Below, one piece after another: positions 44,782-55,314 of a stretch of 64,000 nucleotides of DNA. The stretch covers positions 1,302,001 through 1,366,000 of the forward strand of contig JANUWI010000001.1 of assembly GCA_025504975.1 (NCBI GenBank). The letters run 5' to 3'. The DNA comes from Plenodomus lindquistii (taxonomy: Eukaryota; Ascomycota; Dothideomycetes; Pleosporales; Leptosphaeriaceae). The notes below the pieces were generated by a model. It was not told the origin of the DNA. It saw only the letters and a program-made list of their open reading frames with translations, and searched no databases. Within the stretch, counting starts at the first letter, position 1, and each line of letters opens with the position of its first letter. A program made the position numbers and the translations under genes.

Positions 44782-46100
44782 AGGTTGGAACGATGAGGTC
44801 GAGCTTCACGTTGGGGATTAACTCTGCGCATAGTTTTTCCGCAATTCTTCCATTGGACTGGTTGTAAGCATTGAGAACAGTTGCATGTACTCAACATCGT
44901 GATGTCGGATTTTGATACCTCTTGGCGGTGGTAGTGTTTTTGGATGACGGCGTCGTACCGGTATACCACGGACAGGGGAAATTTGCCGGGATCAAGTGAG
45001 GAAAAGTCTCTAAGGTCGAACAGTATAGAGTGTCTCGCATGGATGCGACTATGTATGATATTGTCTAGAGTTGTACATGTGAATTGTAGTAGCCGCACAC
45101 GTGTTCGCTTGTGCCCTAGCGTCCCTGGTGCATGGAGCGAGCACACTCTGCCGGTAAGTCATCGGAGCAGCTAATGCATGATTCGGAGATAAAGTGATGG
45201 GTCATCTTTCCATTTAATATAATCACAGCGATGATGAGATCAGGCGTGATCACTGATCAAATGCCTTGAGTCGAGCTCTGGATGGTCGTTGTCTGATTGA
45301 CTTGGCTCACTTGTGATTGGACTCGGTCCATGCAGCTGCAGATGACCATGACCAATCGGTCTCCTGAGGCGAGGCGGACGTACATCCGCGGGCAAGCGTA
45401 CGTGAATCGGTGAAGGTGGCGCCCGATGCGGGTGGTTTTGCTTTTCTATGCCGCCAAACCAGACGGGATCCCCTAGGTTGTGTGGACCTGATTGCGAGGC
45501 CTAGGCATTCGTCCGACTGCTGCTAGAATCAAAGGCAACATGCAGCAGCCGTCCGGCACCCTTGCAATTCAACACAGATTTATATTCCACTGTCGTCCCT
45601 AAGTCAGGGTGCTTGGACTTGGGGCTGCCGCGCTAACGTCCCCGCTTAGAATAGCAGGCGCGCGATTGGCCCCTGGGTCGCATTCACCGCCTAGCAATCC
45701 AAGCCTGCGCCGTACTGGCAGGCACCTTGCACCGAATTATGACGAAGAGGGATTGAGGTCCGTCGAACCACCGCCTTTACAGTGCGAAATCCCCCATAAA
45801 GCATCCTTCTCTTCATCAGTGTGTGCCACACCCTGACGAGACAACGTATACCAAGACCCAGTGGACCCGCGTATCACACCGACGTACATTAGCGCTCCCT
45901 TGCGCGGATCCCTATCAGTCAACGTCTCTTGGGTTTATCAGATCGACTTGAATTTAGGTTTGGAAGCAAAACGTGACCTGGTGAGATCTCGAATTCCACC
46001 GCAGCATTTGGGCGAGCAACTCTAGGCATCACTGCACGCGCACGCCTGGACCCTTCCCAACTGGCTTTCGCAGAATTCAGAGGCGGTCGTTGCTGGCCTC
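44782..46100. promoter_or_regulatory. Upstream region of sreA
   Basis: 1.3 kb without a gene. CCAAT boxes occur at 45352-45356 (plus) and 45316-45320 (minus). Close to the start lies a GATA-type site, listed separately. Confidence 0.5.
45935..45943 (-). promoter_or_regulatory. Candidate SreA/URBS1 binding site ATCTGATAA
   Basis: The minus strand reads ATCTGATAA, an exact fit to the ATCWGATAA consensus reported for fungal iron GATA repressors, 158 bp upstream of the SreA start codon. It may allow autoregulation. The match is nine bases, so chance cannot be excluded. Confidence 0.45.
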
Positions 46101-47779
46101 ATGGCACATTCTTCGGGCAGCGGAGGCACATCACTGGCTCCAGCGCCCACACTTCCACATCACCTTTCCAGAGAAGCAAGCAGAGACGAACTCGAAATGG
46201 CTGAGAGTCTACGGCGCCTCAATCAGGCACACGACAACAGTGTCATGAAAGTCGACGACGCGCCATCATACAGCCCACCGCCTGCTACCTCCCAGGAAGA
46301 TGAACGGTCCGAGATCTATCATTCTCTCGAGGATGCCGTGCCTATCGCGGAAGGACCGGCTACTCCCTCCACTCCAGCATCTCTCCAAACTCCGTCCATG
46401 GCATACGAGAACCTAGCTGCGCCTGTAGCTGGTCAAATATGCAGGTATGTTACCTGAAACTGCGCCTTCTCGGGGTGCAGTTGGCATTATACGTTAACAA
46501 GCGGGCTGACTTGCCGAAGCAATTGCAGGACAACTCAAACGCCGTTGTGGCGCCGATCACCAACCGGTGAGACTTTGTGCAATGCGTGTGGACTCTACAT
46601 GAAAGCGCGAAATCAATCTCGGCCAGTCAACTTGAAACGCAATACTCAGCCGCTGCCATTTACCACCGTGCAGTCAGGTTCAACTCCGCCTCAAGCTGAG
46701 AATGGCGGTGCATCACCTGGTAACGTTGCTGCCTCGCCACGTGTTGCAACCTACGTGGCCGCAGATCAAATGTCAGCTGGGACCTGTCCAGGTGGTGGCA
46801 GATGCAATGGCACAGGTGGGCAACAGGGCTGCAGCGGATGTCCTGCCTTCAACAATCGTGTCTCGAAAACAGCCAAATTCGCACTAGCTCAAGCACAAGC
46901 AGTATCTCAACCAAGCAATTCCAACAACAAAGGTGATGGTGCCACTACTACTTCCAATGCGACCGCCTCAACCAACGCGATTCCGGCTTGCCAAAACTGC
47001 GGAACCACCATCACACCTTTGTGGCGACGAGATGATGCCGGTCACATCATCTGCAATGCATGTGGTACGTTCTTTGTGCTTGCAATTACTTCGTGGGGCA
47101 TTCTGAGAGCAACAGCTAACCTCATATCCTAGGTCTTTACTATAAGCTACACGGCACACATCGCCCTGTCGCTATGAAGAAGCAGGAGATCAAGCGCAGA
47201 AAACGCATAGTCCCAGCTGGCGATGCAGGCTCACAGGCGGCACCATCCGTTGCAGATTACTCGCCGCCTCAGCGGACTTCTCAGACGCCCGCGTTCGAGC
47301 ACTCCGTATCTCCTGATCCCTCAACCGCGATCGACTCGAGGGAGGGAGATGACTACTCGCCTGAGCCCCGGGGACCAATTGCAGTCGACTTCACACACTA
47401 CTACAGCAATCCATCAATCACGTCACATCCTTCCGTACCCCTCGCACCAAACACATCACACGTCAATGCCCCGTCTCCAAGGAAACGCAGCCGCAGCGCA
47501 ACCATGGAAAATGGTGAGCAACCTGTAACTCCGTCGAACCCGGTTCCCCACCGCCCGAATGCGATATCGTCTATTCTCAATCCCCCGCGGGCGGAAGACG
47601 GCAACATCGACCCATCCTTGTCAGTACCTTTACGCCCGAGTGGAGGCCCGTCACCCAGCCAGTGGACGTCACAAGAGGAAAAGGCAGCCAGAAGAGAGCA
47701 ACTGAAGAGAGAAGCCGATGTCATGAGGCAGGAACTAGAAAGGAAACAAAGAGAGTTGGAAGACTTGGAGAACGATTAA
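46101..47779 (+). CDS. sreA: Iron-responsive GATA repressor of siderophore synthesis (SreA/URBS1/SRE)
   Basis: A 511-aa transcription factor from exons 46101-46444, 46520-47064 and 47133-47779 (introns 75 and 68 nt). It has two GATA zinc fingers, Cys114/117/135/138 and Cys272/275/293/296, both C-x2-C-x17-C-x2-C. Between them lies the Cys-rich motif CPGGGRC...GCSGC, diagnostic of the iron-sensing subclass. The C terminus ends in a coiled coil (REQLKREADVMRQELERKQRELEDLEND). In other fungi these proteins repress siderophore biosynthesis and iron-uptake genes when iron is sufficient. Each intron interrupts a finger: intron 1 just after the first Cys of finger 1, intron 2 just after the last Cys of finger 2. 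The first ATG after a promoter-like region is used. Confidence 0.94.
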
Positions 47780-48765
47780 AAAAAAGCTCTAGCATGCCAC
47801 GATTTTATGCATTATGTCTAGGTGGGCGGCTGGTTTGTTGATTTATCCATCTAAATGAAAAATCTCGCAAAAGCGATGCAGTGCATGTCACTGTCGTTTG
47901 GGGGCTGGGCTTTGGTCGGCGTTCACGACCTTTTTTGGGGCATGGTTTATCGACACTTGCAGAGGGTAGACTGGCTAGGCATTTATAACGACTCTGGGAG
48001 GTCGAGGATAGTCATTACAACAAGTACATCACTGATAACACCACTTCATGTTGCTCGAGCCGATGTGCCCTTTGTCCTGTCTCATTCTACCATTCCTTTC
48101 CTCTCTCTCTCCCCATCTGTCTTCCATGCCCACCACGTCATCCCTCCACCCAAATTCACTAGGTACAGATGACTAATCAAGTCCTGCTGCACAATGGCAG
48201 TGTCCTTGCTTCCGAGCTTAACGAGATTGGGGCCAGCTTGACTTCCCTTGATGGAGATTTGGGGGTATCTTTGGATTTCTGCCGCCAAATCATGTTGGGA
48301 TTACGCCGTGTATAGGATTGGTCATCCTCGCCTTGAAGGTTGCCAATCACCTTCTTTTCAACTCCACTACACACACAGCCTAGGACTGCAAACCATAGGT
48401 TTCCAGCACCGCTGCCGGCTTAGCTTGGTAATAGCTGGGGTAGGTGTGAACACGAGACACGGATGGAATCATGATACCGTGCTTTTACCACTGCGTCGAC
48501 GAAACCTTGTATGAATAGGACAATGTGTAGCCACCCAGCTGCACTATCGATATAAAATAAAACAACAACAGATACCGGAAATGCTGCAACCCATGCATGT
48601 GTAGATTATCTACATGAGCGAAAAATATTCAAATCGGGACTGGCTCATAGATCAGAATGTGCAATTCACGCTCACCTGCTAGGTTTGTACTTCCCTTCCC
48701 TTCCCTTCCCTTCCCTCCTCCTACTCTAACCAACACGTACCCACCCATCAATTAATCAATAACCC
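47780..48765. other. Convergent intergenic region with TTCCC repeat
   Basis: No gene seen. Five tandem TTCCC units occur at 48691-48715. Confidence 0.55.
48691..48715. repeat. (TTCCC)5 pentanucleotide repeat
   Basis: Five uninterrupted copies of TTCCC, just beyond the 3' end of the poly-Glu hypothetical gene. Confidence 0.9.
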
Positions 48766-49665
48766 CTAAAACAACCCCACAGGCCTTACACGAAACGGAA
48801 TCGTATCCACCGGCATTTCCTCAAATACCAGCATCTTCTCTACACGACCTGTGATTGAGGTTCGCCAGCGTACCCCCACGGTCCTTTGATTTTCCGCCTG
48901 CTGGTCCTCGTGACGGCTCATGTCCGTGACTGGTACTCTAGACAGCGTTGTCCATCGCTTGTTGATGAGTTCTGCGATGCTGTGGAGATGTGTGAGGTTG
49001 GTTGTGTACCATGCATCGATAGCTTCGTCGTCGTCATCAGTTGTGGGAAGGCGTGGACTCACGGGTGTGTTTTCAGTCCTGCTACTACTCCTCAGGCGAG
49101 ATGGTGACGACGCATGTACCACTGGTATGTTGCTGGTCTCTTCTGCCAACAACAAGCCTTCTTCTTCTTCTTCTTCTTCTTCTTCTTCTTCTTCTTCTTC
49201 TTCTTCTTCTTCTTCTTCTTCTTCTTCTTCTTCTTCCTTCTGCTGCGCCCCAGCAGTACCCTCATGTCCACCATTCTTCCTACACTCCGTCTCCCATACT
49301 TCCACCAAACTCGGCGGTGGCGGATCGGCAATTATATCGCCGTAGATCATTTGTGTGCGGCGTCTTCGTTTCTTCACTGCTTTGTTTATTGCGTGCACGG
49401 CTGCGATGTACACTTCATCTTCGTTGTTGTCGTTGTCGTGTTGTGAGATTTGCCAGCCCCAGGTTTGCAGGTCGTGTAGTATGCGTGTGGTTGTGGCGTT
49501 GAGCGTGGGTAGAATGTACATGTAAAAGGGGTTGGTGGCTAGTGGCGATGATGAGGGTGGGCGGATGAGGTAGGGCATTTTAGGGGGATGGGGATGTGGG
49601 GACTTTGGGAGGGTGGGTTTTGGAATGTTTTGAAGAAGGTTCAAGACTTGAATGATTGGGTACAT
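48766..49665 (-). CDS. Hypothetical protein with long poly-Glu tract
   Basis: A single-exon frame of 299 aa (270 aa if it starts at the second Met, 49578, MPYLIRPPSSS, which looks more natural). The N-terminal half has structured-looking sequence (ATTTRILHDLQTWGWQISQ, VYIAAVHAINKAVKKRRRR), followed by about 26 consecutive Glu encoded by a GAA repeat. Another ordered block then follows (DAWYTTNLTHLHSIAELINKRWTTLSRVPV and VRWRTSITGRVEKMLVFEEMPVDTIPFRVRP). I do not recognise a domain. The tract probably varies between strains. Retention of frame on both sides of the repeat supports a real gene. Confidence 0.6.
   Translation of the reverse strand: MYPIIQVLNLLQNIPKPTLPKSPHPHPPKMPYLIRPPSSSPLATNPFYMYILPTLNATTTRILHDLQTWGWQISQHDNDNNEDEVYIAAVHAINKAVKKRRRRTQMIYGDIIADPPPPSLVEVWETECRKNGGHEGTAGAQQKEEEEEEEEEEEEEEEEEEEEEEEEEEGLLLAEETSNIPVVHASSPSRLRSSSRTENTPVSPRLPTTDDDDEAIDAWYTTNLTHLHSIAELINKRWTTLSRVPVTDMSRHEDQQAENQRTVGVRWRTSITGRVEKMLVFEEMPVDTIPFRVRPVGLF
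49158..49236. repeat. (CTT)26 / (GAA)26 trinucleotide repeat
   Basis: 79 bp of near-perfect CTT on the plus strand, in frame as Glu codons of the minus-strand hypothetical gene. Confidence 0.95.
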
Positions 49666-50061
49666 TCACGCCGGTTGTGGTGTTATTGTGTGACTCTCCG
49701 ACTTATCAAAGTCCAACTGTTCATCTTCGTTCCATCAGGATAGCAAGCTACTGAAGTCATTCAACTAACTCTTCTCATCTCCAATAATTCGATCACAGCT
49801 CAGCACTGCCTTCCACTCGCTAGCTCGCTCCCAAATTGCACTTGCACAGATTTTCTGTGCGCCTTGGCTTAGGTCTTGCGTCTGGAGAGACGCCCACCAC
49901 TGGCACGGCGGTTGTGTGATGTCTTGGGCTTTGGGAGCATGGCGCCTTCGAAGAGCCTGCAACACATGTGAGTATTCTACAAGAGGCTCGAACGGCCTTC
50001 TTGATGTGTATCAGGGGCGGATAATGATGTTCAGAGATATGGCAGAATGGTGTGTAGGGCT
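49666..50061. other. Intergenic, 5' of the poly-Glu gene and 3' of GCN3
   Basis: No gene or element recognised. Confidence 0.5.
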
Positions 50062-51188
50062 TCAAAACCATATCTTGATGAGCTCTTCTGAGACGGCAGA
50101 GGGCGTCAAAACACCAGATTCAGTGATGATGCCAGAAATCAAGTCGGGTGGCTACAACGAGTTAGTGAAAGGAAGAAGAATTCACGCAAGAGGTTAAGTA
50201 CTGTAAAGTCTACTCCATCATGTGCTTCGAGGCCTGCACCAGTGTAGCCTGTCTTGTTCGCCGTCATGTCCGCAATAGCCTCGTCAAAGGGATTCTTCTT
50301 CTCCTCTTCTTTCCGCGCGGCGTCCTCTTTGCTCTTGGTGCCGTCGGACGTCTTGAAGTCGAGAATACTTTGCTTGATGGGAAGGTCGAACTGGTTAAGC
50401 GGGTAGAGGCGAACGAACTTGTGGCTCTCGGCAACAACATAGAAGGGCTTGCCCTTGCTCTTGGCCAAGACGCCCATCTGGTAGGTTCCCAGGCGCGAGA
50501 TGATGCCGCCGTTCTCGACGACGCCCTCGGCTCCAACAATGACCATGTCCACTTTACCCAACGAGTATGCGACGGCCGAATCGGGGATGGTGGCTACGGG
50601 CACGTTGTGGTCGCGCAGGTCGGCAACAATGTGGTGGCCCTCGTGGGAGTCGGAGGAAGATGACGAAGGCAGGACGTAGACGACGTTGAAGCGGAGGGTG
50701 CTCGAGTCGGCTGCACGGCGAAGGAGGGCGCCCACGACACGCGAGCCGCCGTTTGTGAGGACGGTGGCGCCATCGCGGATGAAGTGCTTGCCGAAGCTGG
50801 CAATCTTCTCCCTGCTCTGCTTGGCGCGGTCGACGAACAGCTTGCCGTTGGAGAGCAGGTGGTTGCGAATGGCGCGGAAGTCGTCGTCGGGGCCCAGGTT
50901 CAGGCTGGCGGGGCGGTTGAGCGTGGTGATGAGGTAGCGCTGGAAGAGATCGGTGCCGGCGGACAGGGAGATGGGATTGGCAATCGAGGCCTTGAGCGCG
51001 GCCGTGTGGCGTTCCAGCAGGTCGAGTGTTTCGGCCACGGTCGACACGGAGCTCTGCGCAATGGCTTCGACCAGCGCCTCGATGGCGGCCACGGGCATGG
51101 TGAGCTCGGCGTCATCGCGCAGAATGCGGCGGTATGTCGCGACAATGTCAAATGCAGGCGCCGAATTGGCTTCTGTAGTTGTACTCAT
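50062..51188 (-). CDS. gcn3: Translation initiation factor eIF2B subunit alpha (GCN3)
   Basis: A 358-aa regulatory subunit of the eIF2 guanine nucleotide exchange factor, which senses phosphorylated eIF2 in general amino acid control. Exon 1 is 50202-51188, a 50-nt intron (CACTAAC branch, TTGTAG acceptor) is 50152-50201 and exon 2 is 50062-50151. Splicing replaces an unrelated tail by PPDLISGIITESGVLTPSAVSEELIKIWF, the typical C terminus. The Rossmann-like eIF2B/MTNA domain is clear: GKHFIRDGATVLTNGGSRVV, KVDMVIVGAEGVVENGGIISRLGTYQM and KGKPFYVVAESHKF. A charged insert (TKSKEDAARKEEEKKNPFDEA) precedes the C-terminal part, as in other filamentous fungi. Confidence 0.95.
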
Positions 51189-51942
51189 GGTGGAAAAATG
51201 TGTCTACAATCAGCTGCTGTTATTGTTTTGTTTTGTTTTGTTCAGGTCCATGGGTAGCACACAAAGTTTCGAGGGGAACTGTGACTGGCGCGGAATTGAG
51301 TCGTTGCCAAGCGTGGAGGGGCAGACAGCCGCTCACCACGCCCACGCCCCCACGCGCCAAAGGGTCCAGTCACTTGAGCCTCATCAGACGTCCACCAGCC
51401 CACCAGCCCTTCTCTTTCCCTGTCCTGCTCTGCCCACCTCGGGAGCCACGACTTGTGTCCCCCAATGACGCATCTTCTTGTTCCAGCACCGGACCAGGGG
51501 CACCCTTCGCTGCTGACACGCTCACTGCCACATCTGGCGCATTATGCAAACTCGTGCTACCATAATCGCATCACCTTCTACACCCCCTCCGTTATCCACC
51601 CTCCATGGCCGCGCGTTCCTGATCGCCAGCCAGGCACCAACCCACGTCCGCTTCACCGCTTCACCGCCTCACCAAAACCCAGACTGACCCAACTCGCTAA
51701 GCTAATCAGTGTCCACATGTGTGCAGTACCGTGATCCTGACTCCACTGCACTAACTCGACCTCTGGATTCAACAAGAATATTCTCGCCGATACCTTTTCT
51801 ATTCTTTAACACTTTCTCGTCTGCTACTTCACAGCTCAACCAACCACCCGCCCACTCTCAACCCACCCACCACACTAGTCGCCAGTCAACCTTGCACAAC
51901 ACCACAAAACAGCTACTACCTTACACACCCTCAGTCAGCATC
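51189..51942. other. Divergent upstream region, gcn3 and a small hypothetical gene
   Basis: 754 bp without a gene; CT- and CA-rich towards 51940, like a fungal 5' UTR. Four tandem TTTTG units lie near 51224-51243. Confidence 0.5.
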
Positions 51943-52335
51943 ATGCCGTACATCATCCAAGTCCCTGGCATCCCGCGTCCCTACATCACAAACGATCCCC
52001 GCATCTACATGGACTGCGCCCGCGTCTTCAACTGGCCCTGCGAAGCCCGCCCCTTCACCGACAGCTACTGCAAAATGCTCCGCGATCAGGAAGAGAAACG
52101 ACACGAAAGCGAGCGACGACGCGATCAACTAGAGTCCTACTATCTTGACCAACTCGACCACATGAGGCTCATGGAGGCCGCTTCAACCCCACTGCCCGAG
52201 GAGCCCGAACAAGTAGCATTCTCAAAGTCAACGCCCATCTCTCACAGCACTGGGAAGCATGCAAAGCATGACTCGCTACTTGGCGTTGTTTCCATTGGAG
52301 TGACGGAGCTTGCGCATCATGAACTAGAATGCTGA
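51943..52335 (+). CDS. Small charged hypothetical protein
   Basis: A 130-aa intronless frame starting MPYIIQVPGIPRPYITNDPRIYMDCARVF. The N-terminal third looks ordered and contains Cys and aromatic residues (DCARVFNWPCEARPFTDSYCKML). It is followed by a highly charged helix (RDQEEKRHESERRRDQLESYYLDQLDHMRLME), probably a coiled coil, and a Ser/His-rich tail. There is no signal peptide or membrane segment. I do not recognise the family. The frame extends upstream, but that part reads like translated leader. The sequence before the ATG (CAGCATCATG) is ordinary. Confidence 0.6.
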   Translation: MPYIIQVPGIPRPYITNDPRIYMDCARVFNWPCEARPFTDSYCKMLRDQEEKRHESERRRDQLESYYLDQLDHMRLMEAASTPLPEEPEQVAFSKSTPISHSTGKHAKHDSLLGVVSIGVTELAHHELEC

Positions 52336-53527
52336 GGATTATTGAGGGAAAGAAAAGTCCTGATTTACGACAATGTTCACGAACAAAGACGCGGTACTAC
52401 GACGAAGAACGACAGACACCACATTTCCTCATCAACGTGCACCAGCATGTTTGTTTAAACGCACAGCTCCAGCCGCGTTTTTTTTTTCTTCTTTACTTTT
52501 ACAAATCAAATTTTCCTATACAAAACAAACAAACAAGTTAGATGGCATACCGACTCGCGTCACTCGAAACAATTTCAACACTTTTAAACAAGTCCACTGC
52601 CTATACTTGCGTTGCTTCGTCAAAATGAACAACCATCCCACCTCTTACCCCTAAATTGATGTTAGTCTAACCTCCCCACACAATCATCTACATACCCGAC
52701 CCGTGTGTAAGAAGATCAGGCGTCCCGTCCCATAACTCTAGTCCAGTCCCGTCCCCCAATTTTTTTTGTTGCCCCAAACACGGTAATTTTTAATTTCGTT
52801 TACTTCACAGATCACGATTTACGGGTAAGAAACATCCCAGCTTCCCGTGCCGCTTCGATGTAGGATTGAATTAGCATCACCCCCCCCCCCCCACACACAC
52901 AAGTACAAAAGGAGGAATGAATTGCGGAGAAGAGAGGGGAAAAAGCCACAATGCTTAGCTATGACCTTTATTGAACGACTCGTAGGTATGCGACTCATCC
53001 TACTCTACGGTATGAGTAGAGCTTGCATGCAATACTCCACCAGCAAAGCAATCAAACAGTTTAACATGTTTTTGAATTGTAGCCCGTAGCTTGTATGTAG
53101 AAATATTATGTATATATTCTTGGCCTTGCCTTTGATCTCCAAGATCAAGTCTTGCCTGAGCGCGCGCTATACACATGGCTGCGCCTTCTCTGTCCCCGGT
53201 ATCCAGTTTCCAGTCTTTGAGGTGCCCAAGTTGAAAAGGGCCCCCTTTCTCATTCATTTCGTAGTGTGTGTGGACCCCCCGTAGTAACCAAAGGAAAATG
53301 CAAAAGACATGCCAAACACACAGACACACCACCCAGCGTCCCAGACAAACCCGCCCGGAAAAGATGCTCAGGATTATCCAAAGGAAGAAAAAACGCCCAC
53401 CAACGCCAGTCGTGATGCATATGCTGGTTCTGCTTGTGCCCCCCCCATGCTTTAACAAAAAAGGAAAACTGTAGGGATCAAGGAAACACGCGTGTTCGCA
53501 AAGTAGTAGGGATAGGAATAAGCAAAT
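52336..53527. other. Intergenic with homopolymer runs
   Basis: 1.2 kb without a supported gene. It contains T-runs (52479-52488, 52760-52767) and a C13 run followed by CA repeats (52880-52900). Confidence 0.55.
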
Positions 53528-55314
53528 CTAGGCGTTGCCAAACATGGCAAATGCGATAATCATGGCGACCGCGCTGGTGAACAGGGCGTTGCTGGCACCG
53601 GACATGCTCGTCGAAGCAGCATTACTCTTCTTAGATTGTGTGCCGTCTGGCGTCAGGACAACGTTAGCGCCAAGCTGCCAGCCAATGTTTGCAACGACAG
53701 CTTGCGAGTCGCGGACGGGGACTGCGATGCGGCCTGAGCCATCGGCCGTGACAATCGTCTGCTGGTTGTCGACAATAGTTGGTACACCCGAAATGTCGTC
53801 GTACCTCATGCCGTTCCAGGTGACGCCATCTTGGGACTCCGCACCTTCGGCGGTGAGATAGGAGAGGTAAACGTCTTTGTTGGCGTTGGAGGACCCTAGG
53901 TTGACGTTGAAGGTGAAGCTGCCCTTGTCCGAAGTCGAGTTGGCTTGCTTGGAGTTGATCATGGTAACGGATTGTAGGTTGTCGTTAGCGTAGGCGGCGT
54001 ACGCACGGATGCGGCCGTCGTAGGCGGCGCCGACACTGCTGGTCGAGAGGGAGGAGATTTGAGTGGTGCCGTTGCCGTTGCCAATGATTTGAGCAACGGC
54101 GGCGTGGGCGTAGTACTGAGGACGCACAAAGGTGGTGTCACGGCCGTACATGGGAATAGGTTGCCACGCACTGGCGTTGGAGTTGTCGGTCATGTGCATC
54201 TGCACTGATGAGATACCGATAGATGCTGCATATAGGAAGAAGTTCAGGGTCCAGAGACCAGCACCGTGCGTGTCGCTGACGCCGGGCATACCAATAGGGC
54301 CGACGGAGCTCATCTCACGCAAGACGTAGGGAAGACCCGTATTGAGGGCGATCTTGACCTGCTTCTCCCAATAGGCGAATTGTGTATTAGTAGTATCGAG
54401 ATCCATAAGTTGGTCCAAGACAAGGGGGGTGGGAGTAACGCCAATGACTAAATGGGGTTAGTTGGCTAAGGGACGAGTGAAGTCTATCTGAACGTACAAT
54501 AGTAGTAGTCATGCTGGTTCCACACAGTCATGTAGTTGTCTCCGTTGCGACCCTCCATGATGCCATTGTCGACGAGCTGCGAGATCTCAAACGTAGTTCC
54601 TATGGTGGATGCGGTCGCAGGAGGCTCGAAGAAGGCGGATGGCAGACCGGCAGGCTTCAAGACACGTTCGTACACGGCCTCACAGCGGTCGAGGAACTGG
54701 TCAGTGTACGTCTTGCCGCTCCATGGTGCGGTTCTGAAGGAGTTTTGCAGCCAAAGGTCAGGCTCGTTGCCGACCTCGAACGAATACAGCTTGACGTTCC
54801 TCATGCCAGTGACAGCGCCCTGCGCAAGAGCAACAACATGGTCCGCCCAGTCGTCGGCCATGTAGGCCATGTTCAGGCCAAAAGTAACGGGCGTGTCCTT
54901 TGGGAATCTATCGAGCGCTGTGAAGTAGCCAGGGCCGATGATGATGGAGTCGGCGGCGATGGCACCCTGGGCCTGTGAGTTCCGGTTGGGCAACCAGTTG
55001 ATGGCGGTGTGGCTGTCGTTCCACACCATGTAGTCCTGGGTGTTGCCTCCCAGGCGAATGTGGGCGGGGGCGCCCGAGTAGTCTGCGAGGTTTTGCAGCA
55101 GCTGCACCGAGAACTGGTTGGTCTCGTCATCGCCGGTAAAGGAGAAGAGGTTCGAGGGCTCAATGCCAAAGCCGGCAAACGAAGGGTCCAGGTAGTCGGA
55201 GGCGCTGTCCGGTGCTGTGGTGCTTGGTGAGATGGAGATGGACTGTGCTATGGCGCGTTGCAGATGTGGTAGCGAGAGGATGGCAATGCTCGACGTGCAT
55301 AACGAGCGGAACAT
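53528..55314 (-). CDS. GH79-family glycosidase, probable GPI-anchored beta-glucuronidase
   Basis: A 578-aa secreted enzyme from exon 1 (54498-55314) and exon 2 (53528-54447) with a 50-nt intron. A signal peptide (MFRSLCTSSIAILSLPHLQRAIAQ) opens it; an ATG at 55335 would add seven residues. The TIM-barrel domain contains HIRLGGNTQD and the proposed acid/base Glu184 in FEVGNEPDLW; the nucleophile is probably Glu317 in YVLREMSSVG. A beta-rich C-terminal domain (SFTFNVNLGSSN, VYLSYLTAEGAESQDGVTWNG) matches GH79 C-terminal modules. The protein ends in a Ser-rich region and hydrophobic tail (LFTSAVAMIIAFAMFGNA), a GPI signal. It may act on glucuronic acid caps of arabinogalactan or cell-wall glycans; substrate not determinable here. 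Confidence 0.85.
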
